Source: Fibrobacterota bacterium
Lineage (GTDB): Bacteria; Fibrobacterota; Chitinivibrionia; Chitinivibrionales; FEN-1185
Direction of reading: 5' to 3'
DNA length: 39,858 nucleotides
Assembly (NCBI GenBank): GCA_003165595.1
Contig: PLWQ01000024.1
Location: forward strand, 1 to 39,858
Under the pieces are notes generated by a model. That model searched no databases, had not been told where the DNA came from, and saw only the letters and a program-made list of their open reading frames with translations. The position numbers and the translations under genes were made by a program. This document shows positions 32,272-39,858 of the stretch, one piece after another (the stretch's first letter is position 1; each line of letters begins with the position of its first letter).

Positions 32272-33087
32272 TTACGACTCGGGCGAAGACCCGGCCACGC
32301 CTCCAACCACATCTTGAATCACCAGGCCGGCAAGGTAGAAACCGAACGTGCCGGTAACATGGACGGCTGATCCGTTGATCTGCTTCTTGGTACTGCACCA
32401 TTCATGCGCGGCCGTCGGGCCAGCGCCCGTTTGTTGCGCCGTCTTCGGGCACACGCAGTCGTCGGTGCCGCACGCATTTCCCGCGGGCCGCAACGGAAGA
32501 TTCTCTTCACTGTAAACGCAGGTCACGTCACCGTCAAACCCCTTTCTCCTCAGCCGCTTGCGGATGTACCTGCCCAGCGGACATCCTTGCGACTTCCAAA
32601 GCGAGTCAACCCTTATTTGCAGAGGATCAAGCTTGTTTGAGGCGCCCAGCGCCGAAAAGACTTTTGCCCCTGCTTTACACGCAGCAATGATGAGGTCCAC
32701 CTTGTTGCTGAGACTGTCGATGGCGTCGACAACGTACGCGTAGCCGCCAAGGTCGAACTCGTGGGCAGTCGTCCTCGAAAAAACGGTCTGGAGCGGAATG
32801 ATCTCCGCTTTCGGATTGACAAGCCGCATGCGGTCGGCCAGCTCGGTCACTTTGGGTTTGCCGACGCTTGCGGTGGTGGCCTGGACCTGACGATTGACAT
32901 TGGTGATGCACACTACGTCGGAGTCGACCAGCGCGATGGTACCGACGCCGGAGCGGACAAGCGCTTCCGCGCACCAGCTTCCCACACCGCCGATGCCGAA
33001 GACGATCACCCGCGTGGAAGCGAGAGCGCGAATTCCCTCGCCGCCCGCGATGATCTCCAGCCGTTGGAAAATCGGATTGTGCGACAC
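32272..33087 (-). CDS. tcdA: tRNA threonylcarbamoyladenosine dehydratase TcdA-like (ThiF/E1 fold)
   Basis: A 271-residue ThiF/MoeB-type ATP-dependent enzyme. The best match is TcdA (CsdL/YgdL), which cyclises t6A37 of tRNA to ct6A. Motifs are RVIVFGIGGVGSWCAEALVR (ATP-binding P-loop-like), LVDSDVVCITNVNRQVQAT, GKPKVTELADRMRLVNP, YVVDAIDSLSNKVDLI and GASNKLDPLQIRV. C-terminal cysteines (GNACGTDDCVC) are an unusual addition. The GTG at 33087 with GGAAGG eight bases upstream gives the family N-terminus (VSHNPIFQRLEIIAGGEGIR); the ATG at 33189 would add 34 residues unlike the family. It is divergent from the PLP-enzyme gene. Confidence 0.85.
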   Translation of the reverse strand: MSHNPIFQRLEIIAGGEGIRALASTRVIVFGIGGVGSWCAEALVRSGVGTIALVDSDVVCITNVNRQVQATTASVGKPKVTELADRMRLVNPKAEIIPLQTVFSRTTAHEFDLGGYAYVVDAIDSLSNKVDLIIAACKAGAKVFSALGASNKLDPLQIRVDSLWKSQGCPLGRYIRKRLRRKGFDGDVTCVYSEENLPLRPAGNACGTDDCVCPKTAQQTGAGPTAAHEWCSTKKQINGSAVHVTGTFGFYLAGLVIQDVVGGVAGSSPES

Positions 33088-33242
33088 CTGCGGGACCTTC
33101 CGAATATATTTTTTGCTTTGCGCGCCGCGACGGACCAACAAATATACACCTTCCACAGCGTTTGCGCGCAGCCCGCAGGTGAATCCCATAGCGAGCGCCA
33201 GCCTTGAAGCTCTGCTCCGGGTTAGCGAGCGGCTATTTTAGT

Positions 33243-33321
33243 ACGTTTTCAATCCCCGGGCGTCGACGGCGGGGCACGAAACAACGGCCCCGCGGCCAGG
33301 GCTCGTTGTTTGTGAAAACGT
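33243..33321 (+). ncRNA. Candidate structured 5' leader (three-way fold) upstream of the PLP enzyme
   Basis: Nested complementarity. Outer helix ACGTTTTC (33243-33250) pairs with GAAAACGT (33314-33321). Inside it are a first arm CCCCG/CGGGG (33254-33258 with 33270-33274) and a second arm of 12 bp, 33279-33290 with 33299-33302 and 33304-33311, with one bulged base. It ends 59 bases before the PLP-enzyme ATG. It matches no riboswitch class whose consensus I recall; minus-strand transcription toward tcdA would carry the complement. Confidence 0.4.
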
Positions 33322-33380
33322 CCAAGGCCTATCACGAATTCCCTGTCGGGTCGCGCAAGATCAACCTCCGGGAGCAACTC

Positions 33381-34538
33381 ATGAACCAGCGCCAGCCATT
33401 GCACTACGACTCATTGGTCCTGCATGGCGCCGCAGCCTACGACGAGGCCACCGGCGCGCTCAGCATTCCAATTTACCCTGCGTCAACCTATCGCCAGAAG
33501 GACGTTTCCAAGCGCCAGGAATTCGACTACGGGCGTTCGGGAAACCCAACGCGCAAGGCGCTGGAAGCCACGCTTGCGATGCTTGAAGGCGGAAACGCCG
33601 GCTTCGCGTTCGCCTCTGGCATGGCCTCTGTTCACGCGGCAATTACCGCACTTGTCAAAACTGGCGACCATATCGTCGCAACGCGGGACTGTTACGGCGG
33701 CACCTACCGTTTCCTCACCGATTTTCTCCCGAGGTTCGGCGTGGCCTGCACCTTTGCAGACACAACAAATCCCGCCGACACCCGGGCCGCGCTAAGACCC
33801 GAAACCCGCGTCCTGTTTCTGGAGAGTCCTTCCAATCCGATGCTCAAGATCACCGATCTTTCGGCGCACGCACAGATCGCGCACGAGCACGGCATCGTCA
33901 CCATGATCGACAACACGTTCCTGTCGCCGTACTATCTGCGGCCGATCTCCCACGGCATCGACATCAGCATTCACAGCGCCACAAAATTCCTTGGTGGCCA
34001 CAGCGATCTCATCGCCGGCGCCGTGATCACCCGGACCGAAGAACATGCAAACGCGGTCCGGTTCGTTCAGAACACCTGCGGCGGCGTGCTAAGCCCGGAA
34101 AACTCGTGGCTCCTCCTGCGCGGAATAAAGACGCTGGGTGCGCGCATGAGATGTCAGCAGGAAACGGCGGTGAAGGTCGCCGAATGGCTCGCGCGGCAGG
34201 CATGGGTCACAAACACCTACTATCCCGGCCTCACAAACCACCCGGGGCGGGACGTTCTTTTGCGTCAAGCTACGGGCACGGGGTGCGTTGTGTCGTTTAC
34301 CGTTGACACGCCGCAGCGGCTGGGCCGCCTGCTGTCGTCTGTGCGCCTGCTTTCGGTTGCCGTAAGCCTCGGCGGCGTGGAAAGCATTCTCTCGTATCCC
34401 GCGCGGATGTCGCATGCCGCAATGCCGGCCGCGGTGAGGGCGGAACTCGGCATTACCGATACGCTGCTGAGGCTTTCCGTAGGGCTGGAGGCGGTAGAGG
34501 ACATCGTTGACGATCTGGCGCAGGGAGCGGCGCAGTAA
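33381..34538 (+). CDS. Cys/Met-metabolism PLP enzyme (cystathionine gamma-synthase/lyase family)
   Basis: A 385-residue fold-type I PLP enzyme of trans-sulfuration. Motifs are DYGRSGNPTRKALEATLAML (49-68, Tyr and Arg contacting the neighbouring subunit's PLP phosphate), FASGMASVHAAI, TRDCYGGTYRF with the stacking Tyr105, MIDNTFLSPY with Asp177, and SIHSATKFLGGHSD with the PLP lysine Lys202. The C-terminus has SLGGVESILSYPARMSHA and LRLSVGLE. The family covers cystathionine gamma-synthase, beta- and gamma-lyase and homocysteine-forming enzymes; sequence alone does not choose among them. The ATG at 33381 has GGGAG seven bases upstream; the frame is open 59 codons further but that covers the leader. 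No other methionine gene lies nearby. Confidence 0.9.
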   Translation: MNQRQPLHYDSLVLHGAAAYDEATGALSIPIYPASTYRQKDVSKRQEFDYGRSGNPTRKALEATLAMLEGGNAGFAFASGMASVHAAITALVKTGDHIVATRDCYGGTYRFLTDFLPRFGVACTFADTTNPADTRAALRPETRVLFLESPSNPMLKITDLSAHAQIAHEHGIVTMIDNTFLSPYYLRPISHGIDISIHSATKFLGGHSDLIAGAVITRTEEHANAVRFVQNTCGGVLSPENSWLLLRGIKTLGARMRCQQETAVKVAEWLARQAWVTNTYYPGLTNHPGRDVLLRQATGTGCVVSFTVDTPQRLGRLLSSVRLLSVAVSLGGVESILSYPARMSHAAMPAAVRAELGITDTLLRLSVGLEAVEDIVDDLAQGAAQ

Positions 34539-34717
34539 CAGGCCCCGCTTCCGCAAGAGCGCGCCACGGCCATAGTCCGCGGACATTGAAAAAAAGCGTA
34601 CAATACCATATACTTGGTTTTAACGGCCGTTGTTTCCTTGCGATCCTTGCTCTTGATGGTCCGAAGGCCTTTCTGTTCTTCCCGGAACAAACCACTACAA
34701 CGTCAAAGAGGTGAAAC

Positions 34718-36199
34718 ATGATCCGTACATCGCTTGTTATGCTTCTGCTGGTCGGGACGACGGTCTTTTCTCAGACATTCGTCGTTGTTTCTCCCAACGG
34801 CGGCGGAACGTACAGCGCGGGCCAGAGCGTTCCCATTACCTGGACGCCAAGCAGCGATTTCAGCACCGTTGCCGTCCAGTACTCTCTAGACAATGGCGCA
34901 TCATGGATTGCCATTACAAGCTGGGCTTCGGCGTCGGCAGGAACCTGCGCGTGGAATGTACCGTTTATCAAGAAGCAGACAACGCAGGCTCTTGTGCGCG
35001 CGGTTGCAAACGGCGTCAGCAATCCGCCGAGCGATGTTTCCGACGCGCCGTTCACCATCCTGGCCGCCCCGCCCGACGCCTACGAGCCCGACAACGATAC
35101 GAGCCATGCATATGCGATAACCCTCGGCGACTCGGTGGTAAGAAATGCCGTGGTCATCGGCGGCGACTCGTCTATGACGGACACGTCAACCAGCGACGTC
35201 GACTATTACAAAGTGAGCTTGGCAGCAGGTAAACTCGTGACCGCCTCTTTGTTCCCCTGTTTCAGCAGCGACTCCGGACCAAGCTACGGCGTCCAAACGC
35301 CGTATGTTGAGTTGCACAACTCCTGGGGCACGGTTGTGGCGTCGGGCTATGTCTCGTTTGCCTACAACGTTTCCCAGACCGGCACCTACTACCTCAAGGT
35401 ATGGACCATTCCGGGATCGTGGGCAAAATACGGTCTCTCGGCGAGAACCGTCGCCATTCTTTCAACGCAAACGACAAGCGTGGATTCCTCGAATGTCGCA
35501 AAAGTGACGGATTCTTCAGGCACGAAATACACGGTTGGGATCACCAATGACACTACCAAGCTCTCGCTCGCCCTCACGCTCTCGGCGAAGGTGAGCGGAT
35601 CGGTGACAACCTCGGTACTTGCCCCAAGCGATTTTGCTTCGGCGCCCGGCACGAACGCTCCGGTGGTGGCAATTTCGATAAACGCGGATCCGACTATCAC
35701 TGCGTCAATCAAGGCTGCAGACATAACGATTCCCTTTTCCGTTTCGGACCTGAACGGAGCACCGGAATCGTCGCTCGTGGTCCTGTGGCTCAACGATTCC
35801 ACAAATCAGTGGACGCCCATTAGTTTCACAATTGACACGATCAATCACGACATTGTCGCTCACACCACGCATTTCAGTGTGTATGGGGTCTTTGTTCGGT
35901 CACAGGCCACGCGCGCGGCGCTCCGCCCGGTCGCCTCATTGACCTACGGGATGAAGGCAACATTCCTGCGCAACAGACAAAGCCTGTTCATTCGCTATTC
36001 GCTGCCGGAGCCGGCTCATGTCGCCGTCCGCCTGTACAATGCCCGGGGCATGTGCCTGAAAAGGACAACCATACCCCGGGCGGCTGCGGGATTCGCGACC
36101 CTGTCGTGGAGCTGCGCCGATCTCGGATCCGGCGTTTACATTGTGGATTTCGAAGCGGGCAAATATCGGACAAGGGCGGGATTTGCTGTGATGAGATAA
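34718..36199 (+). CDS. Secreted protein with Kre9/KNH-like and pre-peptidase-like domains and type IX-like sorting tail
   Basis: A 493-residue exported protein. The signal peptide is MIRTSLVMLLLVGTTVFSQ. Residues about 20-115 follow the Kre9/KNH-like domain theme (VVSPNGGGTYSAGQSVPITW, VQYSLDNGASWIAI). Residues about 120-245 resemble bacterial pre-peptidase C-terminal domains (DAYEPDNDTSHAYAI, DVDYYKVSLAAGKLVTASLF, SQTGTYYLKVW). A beta-rich middle contains TLSAKVSGSVTTSV and WLNDSTNQWTPISF. The last 80 residues (SLFIRYSLPEPAHVAVRLYN, LGSGVYIVDFEAGKYRTRAG) are a type IX-like sorting domain. GAGGTG five bases before the ATG fits. No catalytic domain is seen; it is a second cell-surface cargo besides the giant FN3 protein. 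Confidence 0.8.
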   Translation: MIRTSLVMLLLVGTTVFSQTFVVVSPNGGGTYSAGQSVPITWTPSSDFSTVAVQYSLDNGASWIAITSWASASAGTCAWNVPFIKKQTTQALVRAVANGVSNPPSDVSDAPFTILAAPPDAYEPDNDTSHAYAITLGDSVVRNAVVIGGDSSMTDTSTSDVDYYKVSLAAGKLVTASLFPCFSSDSGPSYGVQTPYVELHNSWGTVVASGYVSFAYNVSQTGTYYLKVWTIPGSWAKYGLSARTVAILSTQTTSVDSSNVAKVTDSSGTKYTVGITNDTTKLSLALTLSAKVSGSVTTSVLAPSDFASAPGTNAPVVAISINADPTITASIKAADITIPFSVSDLNGAPESSLVVLWLNDSTNQWTPISFTIDTINHDIVAHTTHFSVYGVFVRSQATRAALRPVASLTYGMKATFLRNRQSLFIRYSLPEPAHVAVRLYNARGMCLKRTTIPRAAAGFATLSWSCADLGSGVYIVDFEAGKYRTRAGFAVMR

Positions 36200-36211
36200 T
36201 GGAGCCCGGGC

Positions 36212-37198
36212 CTATTTCGAACGGGCAGTCGTGTCGGTCGAGGATGGCTTGGTTCCCTCCGATATCCCGGACTGTGCGGAATCCGGAGCAGCCGGCACCC
36301 TGCCTTCGATTACCCCTTGCGGCGCAGGAGCCACGGGCCGTTTGGGAACGGCTTCATTGTATCTGTCTACCCCTTTGTTCCTCACTATCGAGGAGACGAT
36401 CGCGCAGGCGATGCTGCTTGCGGCAAGACTCGCGCCTATCGTCAGGTTCAGGCGTTGCGCATTCTTGTCAATTGCAAATGCGGGATTCCCCTGCATCTCC
36501 TGCAGGTAGGAGACAAGAGCGAGTCCCAGATACATGCCGGCCCATTCACCCAGTTCGTTGCCGACCTGCTTTGCTATCCACGACCAGACGGAATGGCTCG
36601 CCGACGCACGGTTGTCCAGGAGCATGCCGTACAGCGCCGGCTCTGTGAGAAGCAGGCCGCCCTGTTTGTACTCTCCCGCATCTAACTTGTCGATGTGGAG
36701 GTCAAAAAAGTCGTCGCGAGAGGCTCTCCGGGCGACTGAGGCATTGAACGCAAGAGCGCCTTTGTGCAGGAGATAGTCCGACCGGCCGTACAAGCGCTGC
36801 TGGACAAACGACGCGATCTCCGTGCCGATAGTGAGAGGGATAGTGAATTTGTAAAGGTTGTTCGAGAACGGCTCGCTCTTTCCGGAGGAATCGAGCCTGC
36901 TTTCGTTCTTGATCGCGTCAAGGAGCCCCTCGACCTCATACACTGCGATACCGATATCGACGCACCACAATAACGCTCCCACGGCGTGGCCGCTCCATTT
37001 GTAACCGAGGGACCTGTCGGCATAATCGGCGCTGGAATCTTGCGTGAGCAGGAATCGCTCGAGCCTGAACCGGCTTACGGATCTGGTGCCCTGCGAGTAG
37101 TGGTCTTTGATGGGAAGCGAGTCGGACAGGGGCGAGGCGGCGGCAACAGCCGCAAGAATCAGGGAGCAGATCATTATTTTGCGGCATGGTGTCTTCAC
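36212..37198 (-). CDS. Membrane-associated exported protein of unknown function
   Basis: A 328-residue protein that I do not recognise. The GTG at 37198 overlaps the stop of the upstream oxidoreductase as GTGA, so translational coupling is likely; ATG 37174 is an alternative without a ribosome site. A signal peptide (MICSLILAAVAAASPLSDS) is followed by hydrophobic stretches that could be membrane helices (HAVGALLWCVDIGIAVYEVE; KFTIPLTIGTEIASFV; AGMYLGLALVSYL; LTIGASLAASSIACAIVSSI). The C-terminal 60 residues are Pro/Ala/Ser-rich. The middle contains YGRSDYLLHKGALAFNASVA and LLLTEPALYGMLLDNRASAS. It converges with the sorting-tail gene, 12 bases apart. Confidence 0.65.
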   Translation of the reverse strand: MKTPCRKIMICSLILAAVAAASPLSDSLPIKDHYSQGTRSVSRFRLERFLLTQDSSADYADRSLGYKWSGHAVGALLWCVDIGIAVYEVEGLLDAIKNESRLDSSGKSEPFSNNLYKFTIPLTIGTEIASFVQQRLYGRSDYLLHKGALAFNASVARRASRDDFFDLHIDKLDAGEYKQGGLLLTEPALYGMLLDNRASASHSVWSWIAKQVGNELGEWAGMYLGLALVSYLQEMQGNPAFAIDKNAQRLNLTIGASLAASSIACAIVSSIVRNKGVDRYNEAVPKRPVAPAPQGVIEGRVPAAPDSAQSGISEGTKPSSTDTTARSK

Positions 37199-38247
37199 GC
37201 GTCCAACCCCACGGTTAGACCATCCCTGCTGCTTTGCAGGGCACGTTCGATGATTCGTATCACCGCTCTTCCCTGTTCGGGCTTGACGCAAAGCCCGGCG
37301 CCATTGACAATCGCATCATACACGTTCTCGTAGAACGCGCTATAGCGCCCGGGCGCAGTCTCCACCGTTTCGCGCCGCAGGCGCATCCCTTCGCCGGTGG
37401 TGAGCGTGCCCCATCGGCCCGCTCCTTCTCTTCCCCAATCCGCGCCGGCAGGCGATGCGCCCTCCCTCAGGGCTTCTTCCTGCGGATCAAGACCGCACTT
37501 GACGAATGAGCCATTTGTGCCGTTGAGCCGGAACCGGGGGCGAGGCTCGCACGCGAGCATGCCTGCTTCCAGCGTCACCTTGAGACCCGGGTAGTGGAGC
37601 ACGATTTCGAACTGATCGTCGGTTTCCGCTTTGTCACGCTCGATCCTGATGTCGGCGGCAAGAGACGTGGGCGAGCCGAAGAGCGCGAGGGCCTGGTCGA
37701 CGAGGTGCGGGCCGATGTCGTACAAAAGGCCGCTGCCCGGGCCCGGCTGCTCTTTCCACGCCCCGGGTTTGCGCCGGACCCTGAACCGGTCGAAATTCGA
37801 CTCAAATTCAACGAGATGTCCCAGTCTCCCGGCCCGGACGATTTCGGATACGGTGAGAAAGTCGCCGTCCCAGCGCCTGTTTTGGAAGACAGTGAGGATC
37901 CTGCCCGCCTTTTTTGCCAGATCGACCAGTTCCTGCGCGTCGCTTGACGCAACTGTAAACGGCTTGTCGACAACGACGTGCTTGCCGGCCAATAGCGCCG
38001 CGCGGGCCAAATCGAAATGTGTGGCATTTGGTGTGGCAATTACCGCAAGCTCGATATCCTTGTTGCCGAAAATCTCGGACGCATCTTTCACCACAGCGAC
38101 GCCCGGATACCGCTGGCGCGACGCGTCGCCGTGACGCTCCACTATTGCAGCGAGCCGCAACTGAGGAACCGCGGAAATCACCGGTGCATGGAACACGCGT
38201 CCGGCCATGCCGTACCCCACAAGGCCTACATTTACGCTTCTGGACAT
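37195..38247 (-). CDS. Gfo/Idh/MocA-family NAD(P)-dependent oxidoreductase
   Basis: A 350-residue sugar or inositol-type dehydrogenase. The N-terminal Rossmann fold has VGLVGYGMAGRVFHAPVI (GxGxxG), LAVIATPNATHFDLARAALL and the catalytic-site motif HVVVDKPFTV (Asp in place of the more usual Glu of EKP). The C-terminal alpha/beta domain has TVFQNRRWDGDFLTV and LLYDIGPHLVDQALALFG with the catalytic His region, then FRLNGTNGSFVKCGLDPQEE. The mid-to-end pattern is that of the YdgJ/YvaA (scyllo-inositol dehydrogenase) branch, but the substrate is not determined. GGGAG six bases before the ATG at 38247 sets the start. Its stop overlaps the following gene as GTGA. Confidence 0.9.
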   Translation of the reverse strand: MSRSVNVGLVGYGMAGRVFHAPVISAVPQLRLAAIVERHGDASRQRYPGVAVVKDASEIFGNKDIELAVIATPNATHFDLARAALLAGKHVVVDKPFTVASSDAQELVDLAKKAGRILTVFQNRRWDGDFLTVSEIVRAGRLGHLVEFESNFDRFRVRRKPGAWKEQPGPGSGLLYDIGPHLVDQALALFGSPTSLAADIRIERDKAETDDQFEIVLHYPGLKVTLEAGMLACEPRPRFRLNGTNGSFVKCGLDPQEEALREGASPAGADWGREGAGRWGTLTTGEGMRLRRETVETAPGRYSAFYENVYDAIVNGAGLCVKPEQGRAVIRIIERALQSSRDGLTVGLDA

Positions 38248-38463
38248 ACCGTTCTCCCGGTCGCAGGGTACTGGGGTTTGCACATTGGCTCGATTATTGC
38301 AAAATATAATGTGGAAAGGTCGTATGCGTTCCGGCGCGTTCACCGTGAGAATTGTAATTGATGTGATGCCGGGTAAAGCCTGTTTTGGAGGACAATGCGG
38401 CCCTGGGTGGATTTCCACGGGTCCGTCACTATGCAACGAAAATATACTCAAAGTCGCTCGCTA

Positions 38464-38486
38464 CCCCCGAAGCAAAGCTTCGAGGG
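38464..38486 (+). repeat. Small hairpin upstream of thioredoxin
   Basis: CCCCCGAAGC (38464-38473) pairs with GCTTCGAGGG (38477-38486), nine of ten positions, around loop AAA. It has no T-run. The CGCTCGCTACC word before it recalls the CTCGCTACGCTCG words at 20.37 kb, so it may be a member of the same hairpin-rich repeat class. Confidence 0.45.
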
Positions 38487-38512
38487 AACGCGCTCGCCAT
38501 GGGATTCATCCA

Positions 38513-38824
38513 ATGGACAACGTGCCCACAAGTCTTGACGAATTTGTTCGCACCCACAGCAGGCCTATTCTGGCCGATTTCTGGGCCGAGTGGTGCGGGC
38601 CATGCAAAATGATGGCGCCGGTTCTGCAGGAACTGGCAAAGGAGTGGAAGGACCGGATCACGGTGATAAAAATAGACACCGAACGGAAGCAGAGCCTTGC
38701 GCAACAATTCAACATTACCGGTATTCCAACGCTTATTCTTTTCATGAACGGCGCAGAGGCGCACCGGATTACCGGCGCGATGCCTTTGGCGCAGCTTAAG
38801 CAGGTGCTGAGCGAGTTTGTATGA
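38513..38824 (+). CDS. trxA: Thioredoxin
   Basis: A 103-residue cytoplasmic thioredoxin reducing protein disulfides. The active site is WCGPC (Cys28, Cys31) in DFWAEWCGPCKMMAPVLQEL, cis-Pro72 lies in TGIPTLILFMNG, and KIDTERKQSLAQQFNI is the usual middle. Length and fold are canonical. GGGA about eight bases before the ATG is a modest ribosome site; in-frame upstream codons are not part of the family. A TATAAT-like box at 38305-38310 could be its -10, but no matching -35 is clear. The next gene begins about 13 bases after the stop. Confidence 0.9.
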   Translation: MDNVPTSLDEFVRTHSRPILADFWAEWCGPCKMMAPVLQELAKEWKDRITVIKIDTERKQSLAQQFNITGIPTLILFMNGAEAHRITGAMPLAQLKQVLSEFV

Positions 38825-38837
38825 TCGGCATGCCGTG

Positions 38838-39794
38838 ATGACAATTTCTCAACTTCGATCCATGGCATCATGCTTAAACCCCATGGCAGTGGGGGGCTTG
38901 TTCCTATTTGCGTCATGCAAATCCCCCAACGACACTCCGCCATGGGAGGTGAACACCCTCACCAGCCAACTCCGGGCCCGGGCCGGCGGCAGCTATGCGG
39001 TCCTGGGCAGCGGCATCACGCACTACGAGCTCCAGGGACCGGACACCGGCCGGGTCGTCGTGCTTGTGCACGGATCTTTCTTGCCTATGTGGACATGGGA
39101 CAGGCAAATAAGCGTGCTCGCGGATGCGGGCTTTCGCGTGTTGCGATATGATGAGTTCGGCCGCGGCTATTCCGACAGGCCGCAGACCGACTACAATATT
39201 GGGCTCTATTGCGACCAGCTGGGCCAGATCATCGACGCTTTGAAGCTGAGAAAACCGGTTTCGCTCGTCGGCATTTCATTCGGCTGCGCAGTCATTGCAA
39301 CGTATGCTTCTCTGCACCCGGAAGACATTGACAGAATGGTATTCTCGGCGCCCTTGGTTGATCCCTTGAACGCCTTTGCCAGAATCTTGACGAAATCGGG
39401 CATCGGAACGGCAACCATCAAAAATCAGCTCCGGCGGCAACTGCGTGAGGGCATCCACTCCACGCTGCTGGCGCGCGGAATGCCCGACCGCTATGCAGAC
39501 CTGTTCATTGAGCAGGCGTCAATCAAGGGATTCCAGCGTTCGGCGATCTCATTCTTCCACAATGCGGCACTCGCCGATTACCGCCCCTTCTACCGCAACA
39601 CCGGCATACACGTTCACAATATTATGCTGATATGGGGCAGCCTCGATAAAACCGTTCGCAAAAATAATGTGGAAACCTTCGAGAGGGTCATTCCGCGGGC
39701 GCGCGTGGAGATCCTCGATGGCATCGGCCATTTGGCGCCCTTTGAAGCCACGGAAAAATTCAATGCCCTGCTCCTTGACTTTTTGACAAAATAG
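38838..39794 (+). CDS. Alpha/beta-hydrolase, putative lipoprotein
   Basis: A 318-residue hydrolase. The N-terminus (MTISQLRSMASCLNPMAVGG then LFLFASC) resembles a lipoprotein signal with Cys27, although Phe at -3 is atypical. The alpha/beta-hydrolase domain starts near residue 60: VVLVHGSFLPMWTWDRQI (oxyanion HGS), RYDEFGRGYSDRP, nucleophile Ser147 in LVGISFGCAV, the acid Asp in LIWGSLDKTV and the base His in LDGIGHLAPFE. The triad is complete, so an active esterase or lipase-like enzyme is likely; the substrate is unknown. The start is uncertain: TTG 38817 overlaps the thioredoxin stop, and ATGs at 38862 and 38883 are also in frame. It is probably co-transcribed with thioredoxin. Confidence 0.8.
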   Translation: MTISQLRSMASCLNPMAVGGLFLFASCKSPNDTPPWEVNTLTSQLRARAGGSYAVLGSGITHYELQGPDTGRVVVLVHGSFLPMWTWDRQISVLADAGFRVLRYDEFGRGYSDRPQTDYNIGLYCDQLGQIIDALKLRKPVSLVGISFGCAVIATYASLHPEDIDRMVFSAPLVDPLNAFARILTKSGIGTATIKNQLRRQLREGIHSTLLARGMPDRYADLFIEQASIKGFQRSAISFFHNAALADYRPFYRNTGIHVHNIMLIWGSLDKTVRKNNVETFERVIPRARVEILDGIGHLAPFEATEKFNALLLDFLTK

Positions 39795-39858
39795 ACTGGC
39801 GGCATGCCGCAAGCCCTGTTTGCGTTTGCAATCCAAAAGTTTGCGCATTCCCCGAAGC

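Noticed and set aside
33181-33380. T-box or classical SAM-I riboswitch before the PLP enzyme
   Set aside because: The T-box AGGGTGG-type sequence and the conserved SAM-I core are absent, so only an unclassified structured leader is claimed.

Overview
The window reads as bacterial chromosome, mostly core and cell-envelope genes, with GC of roughly 60 % in most genes (63 % in one 60-base line counted inside the large surface-protein gene). Two secreted proteins end in type IX-like (Por-type) C-terminal sorting domains. There are also several probable lipoproteins, a FapA/DUF342 protein, a long fibronectin-III protein and a Tat operon. Together these suggest a Gram-negative member of the FCB group, with Fibrobacterota/Chitinispirillia-like lineages the best guess. 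That placement is inference from family content; no rRNA or marker phylogeny is available here.

Layout. 1-1410: what looks like the end of an integrated element. It holds a Panacea (SocA/DUF4065) gene of clearly lower GC (37-48 % in three counted lines), about 700 bases with no recognisable gene, and then the 3' half only of a tRNA-Glu(UUC) gene followed by a terminator, as expected of a distal attachment site. 1.6-8.0 kb: one 6.4-kb gene for a secreted protein with an N-terminal beta-propeller-like region, 18 fibronectin-III repeats and a sorting tail. 8.6-11.5 kb: a small DUF2934 gene converging on the operon tatA-tatC-(TatB::5-formyltetrahydrofolate cyclo-ligase fusion)-DUF2953. 11.6-12.5 kb: rlmB. 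12.6-18 kb: a membrane-anchored unknown, a GT5 glycogen-synthase-like enzyme and priA, all on the minus strand, with the FapA/DUF342 gene divergent from priA. 20.3-21.0 kb: a gene-free, hairpin-dense stretch. 21-23.4 kb: three exported proteins of unknown function. 23.6-27.9 kb: purL and purQ, split by a palindromic repeat, then a STAS-domain protein. 27.9-33.1 kb (minus): an MltD-like transglycosylase with LysM domains, HU, a DUF2846-like lipoprotein, a metallo-beta-lactamase-fold hydrolase and tcdA. 33.2-39.8 kb: a trans-sulfuration-type PLP enzyme behind a potentially structured leader, a second sorting-tail protein, a Gfo/Idh/MocA oxidoreductase overlapping an unknown membrane protein, thioredoxin, and an alpha/beta-hydrolase that may be a lipoprotein.

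Functional links. The tat genes supply twin-arginine export, and a folate enzyme is physically joined to the TatB-like subunit. purL and purQ together encode FGAM synthase; the 5-formyl-THF cyclo-ligase feeds the same one-carbon pool. The transglycosylase, HU, lipoproteins and sorting-tail proteins are envelope and housekeeping functions with no obvious common pathway.

The most unusual items are the TatB::5-FCL fusion, the truncated tRNA-Glu marking an element boundary, the nested fold upstream of the PLP enzyme, and several different palindromic or tandem repeats confined to intergenic gaps. I found no CRISPR array, transposase, integrase or complete RNA gene.
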